Origin: CAURMH01 sp963525745
GTDB lineage: Bacteria > Pseudomonadota > Gammaproteobacteria > Enterobacterales > Pasteurellaceae
DNA length: 15,504 nt
Direction: 5' to 3'
Assembly (NCBI GenBank): GCA_963525745.1
Contig: CAURMH010000039.1
Span: 1 to 15,504, forward strand
Numbering within the stretch: the stretch's first letter is position 1; the number at the start of each line of letters is the position of its first letter. The notes below the pieces were generated by a model that made no database searches, had not been told where the DNA came from, and saw only the letters and a program-made list of their open reading frames with translations. Of this stretch, positions 13,619 through 15,504 are shown piece by piece. A program made the translations under genes and the position numbers.

Positions 13619-14049
13619 TTGCGTTAATTCAACGGGTAACCCAAGCGAAAGTGGACGTCGGCGGTGAAACCGTCGGGCAAATCGGCAAAGGCTTGCTGGT
13701 ATTGTTGGGGGTAGAAAAGGATGACGATCGCCGGAAAGCAGATAAGTTGGCGGAGAAAGTGCTGAATTATCGTGTGTTTAGCGATGAGGATGACAAAATG
13801 AATCTGAATGTGCAACAAATCGGCGGTGAAGTGTTGGTGGTGTCGCAGTTTACTCTGGCGGCGGATACGCAAAAAGGCTTGCGTCCGAGTTTCTCCAAGG
13901 GCGCGCCACCGCCGTTGGCGAACGAACTTTACACCTATTTTGCGCAAAAGTGCGGTGAAAAAATCAAGGTGGAATGCGGGCGATTTGCCGCTGATATGCG
14001 GGTGAGCCTGACCAATGACGGCCCCGTTACGTTTTGGTTACAGGTTTAG
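13615..14049 (+). CDS. dtd: D-aminoacyl-tRNA deacylase
   Basis: Dtd hydrolyses the ester bond of D-aminoacyl-tRNAs (for example D-Tyr-tRNA) and of Gly-tRNA-Ala, a proofreading step in the cytoplasm. The 144-residue product is nearly the length of E. coli Dtd (145). It has IALIQRVTQAKV at the start, KMNLNVQQIGGEVLVVSQ, the active-site SQFTLAAD near 79-86, RPSFSKGA and the C-terminal NDGPVTFWLQV with the Gly-cisPro loop. The start is GTG 13615, overlapping the yihY stop as GTGA, with AGGAGG five bases upstream. It is the last gene of the four-gene operon, followed by the hairpin at 14059. yihY-dtd order is also found in E. coli. Confidence 0.96.
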   Translation: MIALIQRVTQAKVDVGGETVGQIGKGLLVLLGVEKDDDRRKADKLAEKVLNYRVFSDEDDKMNLNVQQIGGEVLVVSQFTLAADTQKGLRPSFSKGAPPPLANELYTYFAQKCGEKIKVECGRFAADMRVSLTNDGPVTFWLQV

Positions 14050-14058
14050 TTCGATACG

Positions 14059-14088
14059 CAAAGTGCGGTCGATTTTGACCGCACTTTG
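14059..14088. terminator. Bidirectional uptake-sequence terminator between dtd and coaA
   Basis: CAAAGTGCGGTC (14059-14070) and GACCGCACTTTG (14077-14088) make a perfect 12-bp stem around GATTTT. It lies between two convergent genes, ten bases after the dtd stop and three before the coaA end. T runs are modest on both sides. Confidence 0.75.
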
Positions 14089-14091
14089 TGT

Positions 14092-15018
14092 CTATTTTCT
14101 TAATTTTACCTGCGCTACCTGGTGATTCTCGCCTTTGGTCAGAATAAGATTAGCGCGTTCGCGTGTCGGTAGGATATTTTCGCGTAAATTGCGGCCGTTT
14201 ATTTCGTCCCAGATTTTACTTGCAATGGTAATCGCTTCTTGTTCCGACAAATTTGCATAGTGCTTAAAATAGGAATTCGGGTTCGTAAACGCACTTTGGC
14301 GGAATTTCAAAAAGCGTTTGATGTACCAATGTTTGAGCAGTGCTTCGTCGGCATCAACATAAATTGAAAAATCCACAAAGTCGGAAACGAACGTTTGATT
14401 GGCTTTGTCGGAGCCGGTTTGAAGCACATTGAGGCCTTCTAAGATAAGAATATCCGGACGATCAATCACGACTACTCTGTCGGGGACGATATCGTACGTT
14501 AAGTGAGAATAAATAGGTGCGGTAACGTTGGATTTGCCGGATTTAATGTCCGCTAAGAAAGTAATCAATTTGGCCGTGTCGTAAGAAACCGGAAAGCCTT
14601 TTTTTTGCAGTAAACCTTTTTGTTTCAGTTTTTCTAACGGATAAAGAAAACCGTCCGTGGTAATTAAATCAACGCGACGCTCTGTCGGCCAATGAGCAAG
14701 TAATGATTGTAGAATTCGCGCGCTGGTACTTTTCCCTCCGGCAACGCTACCGGCAATGCTGATGATATAAGGTACTTTGGGATGTTGTCTGCCGAGGAAG
14801 CGATTCAGTACGTTCTGGCGGCGTAAATTTTCATCAATATAGTAATTAATTAAACGGGTTAGCGGTAAATAAATCGTACTAACTTCATCAAGAGACAGAT
14901 CTTCGTTAAACCCCAGTAACGGTTTGAGATCCTGTTCGGTTAATTTTAATGGCACCGATTTTCTTAATTCAGCCCATTGACGACGATTAAATGTTAAAAA
15001 AGGGGTTCTTTTTTGCAT
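14092..15018 (-). CDS. coaA: Pantothenate kinase, type I
   Basis: CoaA phosphorylates pantothenate with ATP, the first and controlling step of coenzyme A synthesis. From ATG 15018 the product has 308 residues (E. coli 316). TPFLTFNRRQWAELRKSVP opens the protein, EDLSLDEVSTIYLPLTRLIN is at 39-58, Walker A GSVAGGKS at 90-97, the likely catalytic Asp in ITTDGFLYP at 119-127, DILILEGLNVLQ and FVSDFVDFSIYVDA further on, and ENILPTRERANLILTKG near the end. Walker A has Gly where E. coli has Val (SVAVGKS), which still fits the motif. The frame extends upstream to 15081, but these residues do not look like CoaA and no site has a clear ribosome-binding sequence, so the start is tentative. Adjacency to tRNA-Thr/Tyr/Gly is as in E. 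coli. Confidence 0.94.
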   Translation of the reverse strand: MQKRTPFLTFNRRQWAELRKSVPLKLTEQDLKPLLGFNEDLSLDEVSTIYLPLTRLINYYIDENLRRQNVLNRFLGRQHPKVPYIISIAGSVAGGKSTSARILQSLLAHWPTERRVDLITTDGFLYPLEKLKQKGLLQKKGFPVSYDTAKLITFLADIKSGKSNVTAPIYSHLTYDIVPDRVVVIDRPDILILEGLNVLQTGSDKANQTFVSDFVDFSIYVDADEALLKHWYIKRFLKFRQSAFTNPNSYFKHYANLSEQEAITIASKIWDEINGRNLRENILPTRERANLILTKGENHQVAQVKLRK

Positions 15019-15170
15019 TGTGAAAATAAGTATTGGTAAAGTTCGGGTAAAAATATACTCCATAATGCTCAAATAACACATTATTTTTATTATTGATGTA
15101 GAAAAAAGGTGGCGTTTTGCTGGTAAATTAAACGAATAATTAAAAAAATAATTTTTTTCTCAAAAAATAC

Positions 15171-15198
15171 TTGTCACCTTCCAAATTTTCCATATAAT
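15171..15198 (+). promoter_or_regulatory. Strong tRNA operon promoter
   Basis: TTGTCA (15171-15176) and consensus TATAAT (15193-15198) are 16 bases apart. An A/T-run region (15137-15170) lies upstream like an UP element, and the discriminator ACGCGTC after the -10 is GC-rich, as in stringently controlled stable RNA promoters. Confidence 0.8.
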
Positions 15199-15218
15199 AC
15201 GCGTCACTTGCATATGAC

Positions 15219-15294
<76 letters not shown>

Positions 15295-15323
15295 TTCTTT
15301 CGTATCAAGTATTCATTTAGTGT

Positions 15324-15408
15324 GGAGGGGTTCCCGAGCGGCCAAAGGGGGCAGACTGTAAATCTGTTGGCTCAGCCTTCGAAGGTTCGAATCCTTCTCC
15401 CTCCACCA
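15324..15408 (+). tRNA. tRNA-Tyr (anticodon GTA)
   Basis: An 85-base class II tRNA with a long variable arm and encoded CCA. The acceptor GGAGGGG pairs with TCCCTCC (one G-U), the anticodon stem CAGA/TCTG encloses GTA, and the T arm reads AGGTTCGAATCCT. It is the second gene of the tRNA operon, as tyrU in E. coli. Confidence 0.96.
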
Positions 15409-15449
15409 TCTTTTAGTGAATACTGATGGGATAGATGAATTTTAGGATT

Positions 15450-15504
15450 GCGGGCATCGTATAATGGCTATTACCTTAGCCTTCCAAGCTAATGACGCGG
15501 GTTC
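15450..15504 (+). tRNA. tRNA-Gly (anticodon TCC), cut by the window end
   Basis: The first 55 bases are present: GCGGGCA acceptor strand, D arm, and TTAGC/GCTAA anticodon stem with TCC in the loop. The sequence ends in the T arm. In E. coli glyT takes this place, followed by thrT and tufB. Confidence 0.93.

Larger units (their letters stand above)
57..14086. repeat. Dispersed DNA uptake sequences (18 copies, Haemophilus type)
   Basis: Exact copies of AAGTGCGGT start at 82, 3244, 4565, 5792, 9314, 9668, 11552, 12569, 13557, 13948 and 14061; the complement starts at 57, 3228, 4794, 6358, 8033, 12291 and 14078. That is about one per 860 bases. These signals promote uptake of kin DNA in naturally competent Pasteurellaceae. 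Three pairs form terminators (57/82, 3228/3244, 14061/14078); several lie inside genes, including the his leader peptide, the start of ychJ and the broken adhesin. Confidence 0.9.

Overview
The window looks like chromosome from a Pasteurellaceae species of the Haemophilus/Aggregatibacter group. The 9-base core of the Haemophilus-type DNA uptake sequence (AAGTGCGGT or its complement) occurs 18 times in 15.5 kb, often as inverted pairs acting as terminators. The gene content is typical of this family, and coaA next to a tRNA-Thr/Tyr/Gly cluster is the same arrangement as in E. coli. Genus is an inference; moderate GC suggests Aggregatibacter rather than H. influenzae.

Left part (1-4100). A YjbR-family protein with an extra C-terminal domain and the periplasmic zinc-binding protein ZnuA both run on the minus strand. 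Between them lies a short block of 24-base repeats plus one inverted copy. A lipoprotein of unknown function follows on the plus strand, ending at an uptake-sequence terminator. The M48 peptidase lipoprotein LoiP/YggG follows on the minus strand.

Middle (4100-7900). The tryptophan permease gene mtr is divergent from loiP. Its -10 box sits inside a perfect inverted repeat with TrpR-operator geometry. A SAM-dependent methyltransferase follows. Next comes a complete histidine attenuator (leader peptide, pause hairpin, antiterminator, terminator). It leads straight into hisD, with no hisG before it and no hisC after it, so only a fragment of the his operon is present here.

Accessory patch (7900-10000). 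A small trimeric autotransporter adhesin can be read from its extended signal peptide to its YadA anchor. It is broken by three nonsense codons and four frameshifts. Two inverted repeats sharing an 11-base core lie on either side, and its upstream leader holds three hairpins, two of which differ by compensatory base changes.

Right part (10000-15504). The HerA-like ATPase YjgR is on the minus strand. A tight four-gene plus-strand operon follows: MOSC protein (YiiM type), YchJ, YihY/BrkB membrane protein and D-aminoacyl-tRNA deacylase Dtd. It ends at a bidirectional uptake-sequence terminator shared with coaA. A strong promoter with a GC-rich discriminator then drives tRNA-Thr(TGT), tRNA-Tyr(GTA) and a tRNA-Gly(TCC) cut by the window edge.

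I see no CRISPR array, insertion sequence or prophage. The most notable features are the truncated but still attenuator-equipped his locus, the TrpR-like operator at mtr, and the decayed adhesin with its structured surroundings.
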